A stretch of 64,000 bases of DNA from PALSA-1353 sp050014015 (GTDB lineage: Bacteria > Planctomycetota > Phycisphaerae > Tepidisphaerales > Tepidisphaeraceae): assembly GCA_050014015.1 (NCBI GenBank), contig JBEKEC010000031.1, forward strand, positions 1 to 64,000. The letters are read 5' to 3'. The position numbers and the translations under genes were made by a program. The notes beneath the pieces were generated by a model, which saw nothing but the letters and a program-made list of their open reading frames with translations, made no database searches and was not told the DNA's origin. This document shows positions 52,628 through 61,364 of this stretch, piece after piece; the first letter of the stretch is position 1; every line of letters begins with the position of its first letter.

Positions 52628-52651
52628 GCCAATTGTTAAACGGATCGACCC

Positions 52652-54595
52652 ATGATTTTCAGCCTCATTCTTTTCGCCTTGGCCGGAGTGATCGCCTTCT
52701 TCCACTACGTCCAGGGGTGTTTCAGCGCGACCATTTCGGCGATCCTCGCGGCCCTGGCGGCGGTCGTCGCCCTCGGATGGTACGAGCAGGCCGCCCCTTT
52801 GCTCTTCAACGCCAAAATCTACGACCAGGCCGCGTCCGTTTCCCTGGTCGTCATCTTTGCCGCAGCCTATGTCCTGCCCCGCCTGATCATCGACTCGCTG
52901 GTTCCGGGCAACGTTCGTTTGCCGGTGATCGTTGACAAAGTCGGCGCCGCGGTGATGGGGCTGATCGCCGGCCTGATCGCCACCGGAATCGTCGCCGTCG
53001 CCGCCGACGCCCTGCCGTTTGGCCCCACCATCGGCATGTACTCCCGGTTTGAAACCGCCGATCAGAATATTTCCGGCGGCTATATGGGCAAAAACGGCCA
53101 GAACCAGGACACCGTCAATTACGACGTGATCAAGGCCGACAAAATCGATCCCGACGATCCTTCCATATCGCACGTCTGGCTGAGGCAGGACGACTTGGTC
53201 GTGGGTTTGGAAGAACGCGTCAGTGCCCAGAACGGATCGCTGGGGTTTGACGATCCGTTTACGTCGGTCCATCCCGATCTTGTGGACGAATTGTATGCCC
53301 AGCGATTGGGGATACAGCCCGGCGCCAAGCACTCGGCCGCCGCGACGGACCAGACGGTTTCGCTCAAGGGCATTTATACTCCGCCCAAGCCGATTCCCCA
53401 GATCGACGGCGAGCCAAGCCAAATGCGCAATGGAGCCACGCCCCCCCCGCCCACCATCGCCGCCGACAGCAATCAGATCGTACTGGTGGTGCGGATGAAC
53501 TTAAGCGGCAAAGACCTGGCCGACGACGACAACCTCCTCCGCTTTTCCTCCGGCGCCATGCGTTTGGTCGTCGGCGAGCCGGACAACGGCGCGCCGTTCA
53601 AAAATTATTACCCGGTCGCCACGCTCGACGACAAGGGCGTTGCCGTGGCGTGCAGGCCGGACGATTTCCTTCTCGCGGATATGGGCGCCCCGCGCACCAT
53701 TGATTTCGTGTTCGCCGTTGACCGCGATCACGTCATGAGCGGCGAAGACAACAAAATACCCTTCCAACTTCCCCAGGGATCGTTCGTGGAGTTCAAGCGC
53801 TATGGGTTGGTCGATCTCTCCGGCAAGGCGGTGGAGTATGGACCGCCTCCCAATAAGGACAAGACTCCCGTCATCCGAAAGCCGGAGGTCGCCAAAGTTC
53901 TGGAGAAGACCGATGGAATCTGGACCGGAAGCGCCGCCGGCGAAAACCCCAGCCCCGCTCCCCAGGCGCAGGCCCCCGCGGCCGGCGAAACCGCCCCGGC
54001 TCAAGCCGGCGGTGGACATCCCCTCGGCGATTCCGGCCTCAGCTACGAGGACATCTCCGTTTCCAACAAGTTGGCCGCGCCCATCAACTGCGGCACCGGC
54101 AATGACAGCGGGGTGGTTCAGCTTGCCGCCGGCGTCGCCGGCCAGTTGGAACATCGTCAATGGTCGCAGCTTACTGTTTCGGCGAACACGCCCGTCAGCC
54201 AGCTCGGCACGCCCATCGACGACAATGTCAGCACCCTGACCGTCGATCCCAACACCGTGCTGGTGCAGGTCCACTGCTCCGGGCCGGTTTCAGGCTCCGC
54301 CAGCGCGATATGGGGATGGGGCCGGCGAGTCTCCGACTTCACCCTGGCGGATGCGACGGGGCATACCTATCCATGCGTCGGCGCCTGGGCGACCGTGCAG
54401 CGCAGCGCCAAACATTACCTCGTCGTCAACTACAGGAATTTCGACGACCAGAATCACCTTCAGGAAATCCCCGCCGCAAAGGGCCGGCCCGTGGACGTGT
54501 GGCTGGCATTCCAGGTTCCCGCCGGCACCCCGATCGCCGAAATCCGCTTCAGCGCCAACACGGTGATGGACAACCTGGATTTCAAGGCCCAGTGA
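52652..54595 (+). CDS. CvpA-domain membrane protein with large periplasmic region
   Basis: 647 residues. Four N-terminal helices (about 1-120: MIFSLILFALAGVIAFFHYV, TISAILAALAAVVALGW, VVIFAAAYVLPRLIIDSLVP, AAVMGLIAGLIATGIVAVAA) match the CvpA/colicin V production family. The rest is extracytoplasmic and beta-rich, with a Pro/Ala linker (about 428-455) and a final domain TLADATGHTYPCVGAWATVQ. It follows the GspE-like gene by 24 bp. Role unknown; a cell-envelope assembly function with its neighbours is inferred. Confidence 0.7.
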   Translation: MIFSLILFALAGVIAFFHYVQGCFSATISAILAALAAVVALGWYEQAAPLLFNAKIYDQAASVSLVVIFAAAYVLPRLIIDSLVPGNVRLPVIVDKVGAAVMGLIAGLIATGIVAVAADALPFGPTIGMYSRFETADQNISGGYMGKNGQNQDTVNYDVIKADKIDPDDPSISHVWLRQDDLVVGLEERVSAQNGSLGFDDPFTSVHPDLVDELYAQRLGIQPGAKHSAAATDQTVSLKGIYTPPKPIPQIDGEPSQMRNGATPPPPTIAADSNQIVLVVRMNLSGKDLADDDNLLRFSSGAMRLVVGEPDNGAPFKNYYPVATLDDKGVAVACRPDDFLLADMGAPRTIDFVFAVDRDHVMSGEDNKIPFQLPQGSFVEFKRYGLVDLSGKAVEYGPPPNKDKTPVIRKPEVAKVLEKTDGIWTGSAAGENPSPAPQAQAPAAGETAPAQAGGGHPLGDSGLSYEDISVSNKLAAPINCGTGNDSGVVQLAAGVAGQLEHRQWSQLTVSANTPVSQLGTPIDDNVSTLTVDPNTVLVQVHCSGPVSGSASAIWGWGRRVSDFTLADATGHTYPCVGAWATVQRSAKHYLVVNYRNFDDQNHLQEIPAAKGRPVDVWLAFQVPAGTPIAEIRFSANTVMDNLDFKAQ

Positions 54596-54625
54596 GCGGG
54601 CAACGACGCGGTTTCCAATTGATTT

Positions 54626-54654
54626 CCCCGAACGCCCACGGCGCTGCCGTGGGG
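54626..54654. repeat. CGCCCACGGCGCTGCCGTGGG palindromic repeat, copy 2
   Basis: Identical over 27 bases to 7786-7813 (CCCCGAACGCCCACGGCG...). Intergenic hairpin between convergent genes, so it may terminate transcription. Confidence 0.75.
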
Positions 54655-54707
54655 TTTCCCCGGCGCCCATAGCTTCTTGAAACAGCGTCAAACAGCCAAT
54701 CATCCCG

Positions 54708-55331
54708 TCAATACGTCGGTAATGCATGCAGGCGCTGATGGAGTTCATCCATCGTGCCGTTCTCGTCCCCGTTGCCGGATTTGCCGTGCTCCTGCTGCTG
54801 CTCGGTGCGCTGGGCATTCTGCTGCATCTGCTGGTTTTGCGCGGTGGTGTTGCTGGGCGCCGGCGGAGGCGGGGGTTGCTGCGGTTTGGGCAGCGGCAGC
54901 GTTATTTGAACGTCGCCGCGCTGCACCACCAATTGCCCGTCCGACGTGTAGGCGTCACGGATGGCATCCTTCCCCTCTTGTTCGTTGGCCAATCCGCTAA
55001 GGTCCGTGCGGACCGTATGTCCGTCGATGGCGGCGATGACGACATCGTTGGCCCGCAGCCCAAATTTCAATTCCATCGGGCTCCCCGGCCTGACCTGGGT
55101 GATCTGGAGGTCTTGCAGCTTTCCGTCGCCGCGCATATCGGCAAACGCGGCGTACGTGTCTTCGATCCTCACGCCGTTCGCATCGACGCCGTTGAGTTGG
55201 TTGACAAAGGTTTCCGCTTTCTGCTGGGCATGGAGCGAAGCCTGAACGTCGGGGAGATAGATCGCGTGCATGAGCCAGGCGATGACCCCGATCGTTACCA
55301 GCAACCCCACCAGCCCGAAGGCCATTCGCAT
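54708..55331 (-). CDS. Membrane-anchored PDZ-domain protein
   Basis: 207 residues: one N-terminal helix (FGLVGLLVTIGVIAWLMHAI), a PDZ fold (LQDLQITQVRPGSPMELKFG, LRANDVVIAAIDG) and a Gln/Pro-rich tail (PQQPPPPPAPSNTT, QQMQQNAQ). The layout resembles GspC of type II secretion without its homology region. Nearby are a GspE-like and a CvpA protein on the opposite strand; a shared pathway is possible but unproven. Confidence 0.65.
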   Translation of the reverse strand: MRMAFGLVGLLVTIGVIAWLMHAIYLPDVQASLHAQQKAETFVNQLNGVDANGVRIEDTYAAFADMRGDGKLQDLQITQVRPGSPMELKFGLRANDVVIAAIDGHTVRTDLSGLANEQEGKDAIRDAYTSDGQLVVQRGDVQITLPLPKPQQPPPPPAPSNTTAQNQQMQQNAQRTEQQQEHGKSGNGDENGTMDELHQRLHALPTY

Positions 55332-55502
55332 AAGCGCGTCTCCGTTACTATCCTATTATTAGCTTCCAGGCCGCCAATAGAAATGGGAAGCCGGCATTTT
55401 CCGTTTTTTTGCAGTCTGTTTCGGCCATTCGCGCATCCAAGATAGAGGCGGCATGGGCTAATTTGGAAAAGGCTGCCGGCAAGCCCCGGCATCGGAGGAC
55501 TC

Positions 55503-56708
55503 ATGCGATACATCATCTTACTGGGTATGGCTTTACTGGCATGTCTGCCGGCCGGCACGGCCTGGGCCGACGGGGCCGGGGCGACGGACCAGCCGTCCGC
55601 GGCGGATGCCGCCAACCAGTTCGCCACCGATTTGTATGCCGGTCTGTCATCGGCCCAGGGAAATCTGTTTTGCTCGCCGCTGAGCGTTTACGGCGCGCTG
55701 ATGATGACCAGCGCCGGAGCGCGAGGCGGCACCGCCGCCGAAATGTCCGCGGTCCTCCACACTCCCCCGGGCGACGCCCATGCCGCCGTCGGGAAGCTCC
55801 TGGGGCAACTCCAATCCGCCGACGCCGATTTCCAGCTTCATATCGCCAATGCCCTGTGGGCGCAGAGCGGTTTCAATTGCCTGCCGGCATTTCAAAACGT
55901 TCTTTCCAGCGACTACCGTTGCGACTATTTCAACGTCGATTTTTCCAGCCCCGCCGTCGCCAGCCGGAGCATCAACGACTGGGTCGAGCGCCAGACCTCC
56001 GGGAAGATCGCGGAGCTTTTTCCACCCGGAACGCTTCCGTCCGGCGCGAAGCTGGTGTTGACCAACGCGATTTATTTCCATGCCGACTGGCAATCGCCCT
56101 TCTCGCCCGACGCGACCGCCCCGCGCGAATTTCACGTTCCCAATCAGCCCCAACCGCAGCAGCGCCCGTCGATGCGCCGGCGCGGCGTCTTTCCATTCAT
56201 GCACGGCGATCAGTTCGACGCGTTGGAGCTTCCATACAAGGGAAACGACGTGGGCATGTTGATCCTTCTGCCGAATTCAGTGGATGGGCTCACGGCGTTG
56301 GAGTCCAGGTTTTCCAATAAGTTAATGAACGACGTGACGGCCGGCCTTCAACCGCAATTTGCGCAGGTGACGATCCCGAAATTCACGTTCACCCAGCAGG
56401 CCAGCCTGCCGCCGGTGTTGGAGGCGATGGGAATGCGCCGGGCATTCAGTTCTGGCGAGGCCGATTTTTCCGGCATCGACGGGAAGTCCGACCTCTTCGT
56501 GTCCGATGTTCGGCACAAGGCCTACGTCTCGGTGGACGAGAAGGGCACCGAAGCCGCCGCCGCCACAGGGGTCGTCATAATGCCGAGAATAATGCCCCCC
56601 AAGCCCAGCGTCACGTTCACGGCGGATCATCCATTCCTATTCCTCATCCGCGATCACCGTAGCGGCGCCGTGCTGTTCGTCGGGCGGGTATGGGATCCGG
56701 GGGCGTAA
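55503..56708 (+). CDS. Secreted serpin (serine protease inhibitor)
   Basis: 401 residues with a cleavable signal peptide (MRYIILLGMALLACLPAGTA-WA). The serpin fold is complete: LFCSPLSVYGALMMTSAGAR, NDWVERQTSGKIAELFPPGT, LVLTNAIYFHADWQSPFSPD, LPYKGNDVGMLILLPN and DHPFLFLIRDHRSGAVLFVG. The reactive-loop hinge VDEKGTEAAAATGVVI has the small residues of an inhibitory serpin. It traps proteases by loop insertion; the scissile bond should lie in VIMPRIMPPKPSV. Confidence 0.92.
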   Translation: MRYIILLGMALLACLPAGTAWADGAGATDQPSAADAANQFATDLYAGLSSAQGNLFCSPLSVYGALMMTSAGARGGTAAEMSAVLHTPPGDAHAAVGKLLGQLQSADADFQLHIANALWAQSGFNCLPAFQNVLSSDYRCDYFNVDFSSPAVASRSINDWVERQTSGKIAELFPPGTLPSGAKLVLTNAIYFHADWQSPFSPDATAPREFHVPNQPQPQQRPSMRRRGVFPFMHGDQFDALELPYKGNDVGMLILLPNSVDGLTALESRFSNKLMNDVTAGLQPQFAQVTIPKFTFTQQASLPPVLEAMGMRRAFSSGEADFSGIDGKSDLFVSDVRHKAYVSVDEKGTEAAAATGVVIMPRIMPPKPSVTFTADHPFLFLIRDHRSGAVLFVGRVWDPGA

Positions 56709-56779
56709 AAATCGCGTGCCGCACCCCGCTAAAAATGGTATTATCAGCCCTGGAGACGTGAATAACGAGGAGTCCATCC

Positions 56780-57523
56780 ATGCGGGTTCACAACTCGTGG
56801 ACGGCGGTGACCGCGCTTATGCTGGGTTGCTGCCTGGCGTCCGTTTGTTTAGCGGCCCATTACTGGGGACCAAATAGCGGCGGCCATTCCCACAATAACA
56901 ATAACCCCCCGGCCACCGCGCCCTCCGCAGTGCCTCCGCCGGCACAACCGGCAGTTCCTTCCCAACTTTCCGTGGATGAGGCTGCCCAATCCGCGGCGGC
57001 GGACGAGTTCGCCAAAGATCAGCAGAATCTGAAGGCCCTGGCTGACGCCGCCTGGGACAAATTCCAACTGACCCCCGAATGGGCAACCGCTGCGGCGAAA
57101 CTGACCAGCGCCAAATACGACCTGGATGCCGCCAAAGCCGCCGCCAAAGAGACTTTGGCCAACAATCCCGATTACAAGGATGCCCTGGCCGCCAAGAAGA
57201 AGGCCGTGGACGATCTGGCCGCCGCCAAAGCCGGCGGAGACGCAACGCCTGAAATCCTATCCCCGCTTGCCACCGCTTCGCTCCAGGCCTCCATAAACAT
57301 AACCAAAATTGAAACAGAGGCCCTGGCCAACGATACGGGCGTTCAGTCGGCCTCGGGAAAATTGGAAATTGCCCAGCATGATGCCGACATGCTGAAGCTG
57401 AAGTTTCAGCAGACGTTATCTGCCGACAAACAGTACGCCGAGGCGAAAGCCTTGGTTGATGCGGCCCGGAGGCGTTTCGATGACGCCCATGCCAAGGTGG
57501 TTTCCGACAGCGGGAGCAACTGA
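56780..57523 (+). CDS. Secreted Ala-rich helical protein
   Basis: 247 residues: signal peptide MRVHNSWTAVTALMLGCCLA then SVCLA, a His/Asn/Pro-rich stretch (SGGHSHNNNNPPATAPSAVP) and Ala/Lys/Asp-rich helices of coiled-coil type (KYDLDAAKAAAKETLANNPD, DALAAKKKAVDDLAAAKAGG). No family recognised. TATTAT at about 56736 may serve as its -10 box. Confidence 0.6.
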   Translation: MRVHNSWTAVTALMLGCCLASVCLAAHYWGPNSGGHSHNNNNPPATAPSAVPPPAQPAVPSQLSVDEAAQSAAADEFAKDQQNLKALADAAWDKFQLTPEWATAAAKLTSAKYDLDAAKAAAKETLANNPDYKDALAAKKKAVDDLAAAKAGGDATPEILSPLATASLQASINITKIETEALANDTGVQSASGKLEIAQHDADMLKLKFQQTLSADKQYAEAKALVDAARRRFDDAHAKVVSDSGSN

Positions 57524-57530
57524 GTCCATT

Positions 57531-57644
57531 CGGGCGTTGCCATATTCTGTGGCACGCTTCCCATCTTATCCCCCTCCCCATGTACTCAGGGGGAGGGTTG
57601 GGGTGGGGGTTCCGCAGCCATGCCACAAAGTATGGCCGCACCCG
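57531..57644. repeat. MITE-like element with 27-bp imperfect terminal inverted repeats
   Basis: Left end CGGGCGTTGCCATATTCTGT and inverted right end CGGGTGCGGCCATACTTTGT, each continuing GGCA(C/T)G, enclose the CCCCCTCCCCATGTACT...GGGGGAGGGTTGGGGTGGGGG core. 114 bp; no ORF. The best-preserved member of the family. Confidence 0.8.
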
Positions 57645-57689
57645 ACCATTCGGATTTCCATGGAATTGTCGGATTTATTGCAAAAATTC

Positions 57690-57718
57690 TCGACATCCTC
57701 CCGCCGCGCTGTTATATT
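57690..57718 (+). promoter_or_regulatory. Sigma-70-type promoter of a candidate small RNA
   Basis: TCGACA (57690-57695), exactly 17 nt, then TATATT (57713-57718). Each hexamer has one mismatch to consensus, making it one of the strongest promoters in the window. It points at 57725 onwards, where there is no ORF. Confidence 0.65.
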
Positions 57719-57724
57719 CAGGTC

Positions 57725-57980
57725 GCGGGTTGGAGTGTCTAAAGCGTGAAACCCGCGTCGCGTTCGATGTTCCCTTCAACGCGACGCACGCATAAAAAAA
57801 ATCCGAAGACGTTTGGACATGGATTGTCGCGGTGTATGACGGTCGGTTGTTGTGGTGCCACTATCGCAAACAGTCTATTGAGTGAAATGTCGGCCGCCAG
57901 CGCCGATGGCCTCTGAAAAAAAAACGATTAATGTTTGAACAGCGGCAGCAGCCGGAGGGGCGGCCAGCCGCTGTTTTTTT
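57725..57980 (+). ncRNA. Candidate small RNA gene
   Basis: About 250 nt between a good promoter and an intrinsic terminator, with no long ORF. Visible structure: a perfect 10-bp stem GCGTCGCGTT/AACGCGACGC around a short loop at about 57755-57790, A-runs after it, CCGATGGCC/GGCCGCC pairing near 57890, and the terminator. It does not match tmRNA, RNase P, SRP or 6S signatures that I know. It could be a trans-acting sRNA or a long leader, but the next gene begins 255 bp later behind another hairpin. Confidence 0.5.
57938..57980 (+). terminator. Rho-independent terminator
   Basis: Stem AACAGCGGC / GCCGCTGTT (57938-57946 and 57967-57975) with an inner GGCC pairing, directly followed by a run of seven T. 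Confidence 0.8.
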
Positions 57981-58055
57981 GCGCGCTCCCCGTTCTCGAT
58001 TACACTTCCCAGTTCAGATCATCGCGTCTCTGCCAAAGATTCAGGGAAAGCAGAA

Positions 58056-58123
58056 ATTGAACCGCCAAGACGCCAAGATGAATTAGTCCAAATGATTTTA
58101 CCTTGGCGTCTTGGCGGTTCAAT
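58056..58123. repeat. AACCGCCAAGACGCC palindromic repeat, copy 2
   Basis: Perfect 22-bp arms (ATTGAACCGCCAAGACGCCA..., 58056-58077 and 58102-58123) around a 24-nt AT-rich loop. Same family as 34467-34550. Confidence 0.9.
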
Positions 58124-58234
58124 CGCTTTTTTTCGCGAAAGAGCTGGCAGACCCATACCCGCGGCGCATTCCACGTTGCTCCCCGGCTCCCAATCCGCTA
58201 TTTATTTGCCGGCAAAATCACCAAAGGAGTTTTC

Positions 58235-59218
58235 ATGCAATATACCACCCTCGGCCGGACCGGTTTGAAAGTCTCCCGCCTGTGCCTCGGTACGATGAAC
58301 TTCGGCCCGCAGACGCCCGAAGCCGAGAGCCATGGCATCATGGACAAGGCCATCGATCTGGGGATCAATTTTTTCGACACGGCCGACGTTTACGGCTGGA
58401 AGAAGGGGGAAGGAATCACCGAACAGATCATTGGGCGATGGTTCGCCCAGGGCGGCGGCCGGCGCAAAAACACCATCATCGCCACCAAGGTATTCGGCGA
58501 CATGGACGTTGACGCCGCGGATGTCACCATGAAGCGCGGACTCAGCGCCGTCAAAATTCGCCGGGCTTGTGACGACAGCCTGCGGCGAATGAAAACCGAG
58601 TACATCGACGTCTATCAAATGCACCACGTTGCCCGCGAGGCGCCGTGGGATGAGATCTGGCAGGCGATGGAAGTCCTGATCCATCAGGGCAAAATCCTGT
58701 ACGTGGGCAGCAGCAATTTCGCCGGCTGGCACATCGCCCGCGCCTGCGAAACCGCCAGCCGCCGCGGTTTGATGGGGCTGGTCAGCGAACAGAGCAAATA
58801 CAGCCTGGCGGCGAGGATGGTCGAATTGGAGGTGCTCCCCGCGTGCCGCGCCTATGGCGTCGGCGTGATTCCCTGGAGCCCGCTGGACGGCGGATTGCTC
58901 GGCGGAGTTCTACAAAAATTGGAAAAAGGCCGCCGCGCCGGCGAACACGTGCAAAAACGCCTCGACAAGATGCGCACGCAACTCCAAGCCTGGGAAAATC
59001 TCTGCAATGAGCTTGGCCACAAGCCCGCGGACGTGGCCTTGGCATGGCTGATCGCCAATCCCGCCGTCACCGCGCCGATCATCGGCCCGCGCACCATGGA
59101 CCAACTCACCGGCGCACAGACGGCGTTGGAAATCAGCCTCGACGAGGCAACGAATCTGCGTCTCAACTCGATCTGGCCCGGCCCAGGCGGCGAAGCCCCC
59201 GAAGCCTACGCCTGGTAA
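58235..59218 (+). CDS. Aldo/keto reductase
   Basis: 327 residues from ATG 58235, with AAAGGAG seven bases upstream. TIM-barrel AKR: MQYTTLGRTGLKVSRLCLGT, FFDTADVYGWKKGEGITEQI (catalytic Asp-Tyr), IIATKVFGDM (Lys), YIDVYQMHHVAREAPWDEIW (His) and a C-terminal ITAPIIGPRTMDQL-like NADP loop (VTAPIIGPRTMDQLTGAQTA). It reduces aldehydes or ketones with NADPH; substrate unknown. The longer frame to 58103 crosses the repeat and is rejected. Confidence 0.92.
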   Translation: MQYTTLGRTGLKVSRLCLGTMNFGPQTPEAESHGIMDKAIDLGINFFDTADVYGWKKGEGITEQIIGRWFAQGGGRRKNTIIATKVFGDMDVDAADVTMKRGLSAVKIRRACDDSLRRMKTEYIDVYQMHHVAREAPWDEIWQAMEVLIHQGKILYVGSSNFAGWHIARACETASRRGLMGLVSEQSKYSLAARMVELEVLPACRAYGVGVIPWSPLDGGLLGGVLQKLEKGRRAGEHVQKRLDKMRTQLQAWENLCNELGHKPADVALAWLIANPAVTAPIIGPRTMDQLTGAQTALEISLDEATNLRLNSIWPGPGGEAPEAYAW

Positions 59219-59229
59219 ACGATCGATCT

Positions 59230-59261
59230 CCCGTTTAGCCGGCGAGCTTGCTCGCCGTATT
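59230..59261. repeat. CCCGTTTAGCCG...CGTATT palindromic repeat, copy 2
   Basis: Same ends as 24115-24146 around a GGCGAGC/GCTCGCC stem. It lies just after the aldo/keto reductase stop and could end its transcript. Confidence 0.65.
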
Positions 59262-59369
59262 GATTCAGCAGAACAAAAACATTCCAAAACGACCCACGAC
59301 GCCCCTTCGATTGACGCTGCTGCGCCGACTGCATACCATCGCCAGCCCAGGCAGAATTTAAGGAGATGA

Positions 59370-60089
59370 ATGTTCAACCTCGACCCGAATAAGCTGGATG
59401 GACGTCTTTTGGATCGCGCCGCGCGCTATCTTGGCGCCGATCCCTCCTCCATTCCCGTCAACATGCCCGTCGCCATGCCCGGTCCCCCGGGCGGCGGTTA
59501 CAACCGCTATCGTGAAATGACCCTCGAGGAAATGCTCCTGGAAAACAGGGTCCTCTTCCTCGTCGGCGAAATCAATCACATCAGCGCCAGCAGAATCATG
59601 ATGCAGATGCTCTATCTCCAGAGCGTCAAACGCGACCAGGACATCAACCTCTACATCAACAGCCCCGGCGGCGTCGTCGACGATACCCTGGCCATCTACG
59701 ACATAATGAAATTCCTCACCTGCGAGGTGGCGACTTACTGCATCGGCCGCGCCGAGAGCGGCGGGGCCATCGTCCTCATGGCCGGCAAGAAGGGCAAACG
59801 CTTCATCCTCCCCAACGCCAAGGTCATGATCCACCAGCCTTTCGGCGGTGTTTACGGCCAGGCGGCGGATATCCAAATCCAGGCCGATGAAATCCTGAAA
59901 ACCAAGGCAACGCTGATCTCGATCATGGCCCGCTGCACCGGCCAGGACATCGAGCGCATCCGCGAGGACAGCGAGCGAGATCGCTTCTTCGACGCGGCGC
60001 AGTCCGTGAAGTACGGCATCGTTGACGAGGTTCTTGGCGAGGATTCGCCCGCGGCCATTGCCGCCAGCGATGCGACCAAGCCGAAGTGA
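59370..60089 (+). CDS. clpP: ATP-dependent Clp protease proteolytic subunit (first copy)
   Basis: 239 residues. The catalytic Ser lies in CIGRAESGGAIVLMAGKKGK (the usual GxAASM reads GRAESGG), the His in VMIHQPFGGV and the Asp in DSERDRFFDAAQSVKYGIVD. An extended N-terminus (about 1-50) with a Pro/Gly/Ala stretch precedes the core. It degrades unfolded proteins with ClpX or ClpA. Adjacent clpP2 begins 14 bp later; two different ClpPs can form a mixed ring. Confidence 0.92.
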   Translation: MFNLDPNKLDGRLLDRAARYLGADPSSIPVNMPVAMPGPPGGGYNRYREMTLEEMLLENRVLFLVGEINHISASRIMMQMLYLQSVKRDQDINLYINSPGGVVDDTLAIYDIMKFLTCEVATYCIGRAESGGAIVLMAGKKGKRFILPNAKVMIHQPFGGVYGQAADIQIQADEILKTKATLISIMARCTGQDIERIREDSERDRFFDAAQSVKYGIVDEVLGEDSPAAIAASDATKPK

Positions 60090-60103
60090 AATGAGAAAAT
60101 GAA

Positions 60104-60751
60104 ATGAGCCAAAACAGCCTGATCCCCATCGTCATTGAAAAATCCGGCCGCGGAGAACGCGCCTATGACATCTATTCGCGATTGCTCAAGGATCGGATCG
60201 TGATCCTCGGCGGGCCGGTCACCGACGACTCCGCCAACACCATCATCGCCCAGTTCCTTTTCCTCTCCAACGACGATCCGAAGTCCGACATCCAGTTTTA
60301 CATCAACTCGCCCGGCGGCAGCATCTCGGCCGGATTGGGCATCATCGACACCATGCGCTTCCTCCGCTGCGACGTCGCCACAACCTGCATCGGCATGGCG
60401 GCCAGCATGGGGGCGTTTCTCCTGGCCGCTGGCAAAAAGGGAAAACGCGCCGTCCTGGCCAACAGCCAGGTCCTGCTCCATCAGCCGCTGATCGGCGGCG
60501 TCCTGCAAGGCCCGGCGACGGACCTCGGCATCGAAGCCCACCACATGCTTCGCATGCGCGACCGGATCTACAAAATGATGGCCGACTACACCGGCAAAAC
60601 CCCCGAACAGATCCATCGCGACTTCGATCGCAATAAGTGGCTCTTCGCCGAGGAGGCGATCGAATATGGCTGCGCCGATCACATCCTGGAGCGCGTCCCC
60701 AGCATTGTGGCCGCAAATCGTGACGAGGATTCCGATGAGGCCAAAGAATAG
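60104..60751 (+). CDS. clpP: ATP-dependent Clp protease proteolytic subunit (second copy)
   Basis: 215 residues with the standard active site: CIGMAASMGAFLLAAGKKGK (Ser), VLLHQPLIGG (His) and DFDRNKWLFAEEAIEYGCAD (Asp). It begins MSQNSLIPIVIEKSGRGERA, the usual ClpP start. It follows clpP1 by 14 bp; the lipoprotein gene overlaps its last 17 bases. Confidence 0.95.
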   Translation: MSQNSLIPIVIEKSGRGERAYDIYSRLLKDRIVILGGPVTDDSANTIIAQFLFLSNDDPKSDIQFYINSPGGSISAGLGIIDTMRFLRCDVATTCIGMAASMGAFLLAAGKKGKRAVLANSQVLLHQPLIGGVLQGPATDLGIEAHHMLRMRDRIYKMMADYTGKTPEQIHRDFDRNKWLFAEEAIEYGCADHILERVPSIVAANRDEDSDEAKE

Positions 60752-61361
60752 CCGCCCGTTCATGGGCCTTGCGTTTCTGGCAGGCCTGATGCTGGCCGCG
60801 TGCGGCAGCGCCCCCGACAAAGCCAACATCGAACTCCGCAAGCAGAACCAGCAGCTCCAGGCGCAGATCGAAGACCTGAATCGCCGCCACGATGCCGATC
60901 AAGCCTCGATTCGTGGCCTACAGGCCGGCGTAACCACCGTGCCCTCCCTTCCCCAGGACCAGCTTGACGAGCTGTTCACCACCGCCGGTTTGAAATTCGG
61001 CATCCTGACCGGTGGATATCATTCGGACCCTAATCAGCCCGCCGACACCATGCTGAAGGTTTACGTCGTTCCCATCGACCAACAGGGCGACCGTCTCAAG
61101 GCCGCCGGATCCTTTCACGTCGAGTTGTTCGATCTGGCCCTGAAATCCGACACCCGCCTCGGCTCGTGGGATTTCGATTTGCCGACGGCCAAATCCGACT
61201 GGTACGACGGCGGCCTGCTGGAAACCTACGTTCTGGATTGCCCCTGGCAGACCGTTCCCGCACATGCCAAGTTGCTGGCTCGCGTGACTTTCACCGATGC
61301 CCTGACGCATCGCGTCTTCACGGTTGACAAGGAAGTGACCGTCGCGCCGCCAGGGAAGTAG
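60735..61361 (+). CDS. Lipoprotein of unknown function
   Basis: 208 residues from ATG 60735, overlapping the clpP2 end by 17 bp. Leader PFMGLAFLAGLMLAACG with an LAAC lipobox, a coiled-coil stretch NIELRKQNQQLQAQIEDLNR, then a beta domain with SFHVELFDLALKSDTRLGSW and LLARVTFTDALTHRVFTVDK. It probably lies in the periplasm, facing the outer membrane. No family recognised; conserved tail length suggests a real gene. Confidence 0.75.
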   Translation: MRPKNSRPFMGLAFLAGLMLAACGSAPDKANIELRKQNQQLQAQIEDLNRRHDADQASIRGLQAGVTTVPSLPQDQLDELFTTAGLKFGILTGGYHSDPNQPADTMLKVYVVPIDQQGDRLKAAGSFHVELFDLALKSDTRLGSWDFDLPTAKSDWYDGGLLETYVLDCPWQTVPAHAKLLARVTFTDALTHRVFTVDKEVTVAPPGK

Positions 61362-61364
61362 TGA

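Noticed and set aside
57755..57800. GCGTCGCGTT/AACGCGACGC hairpin as a terminator
   Set aside because: It is followed by an A-run on the plus strand and has no T-run on the minus strand, so it is probably internal structure of the candidate RNA.
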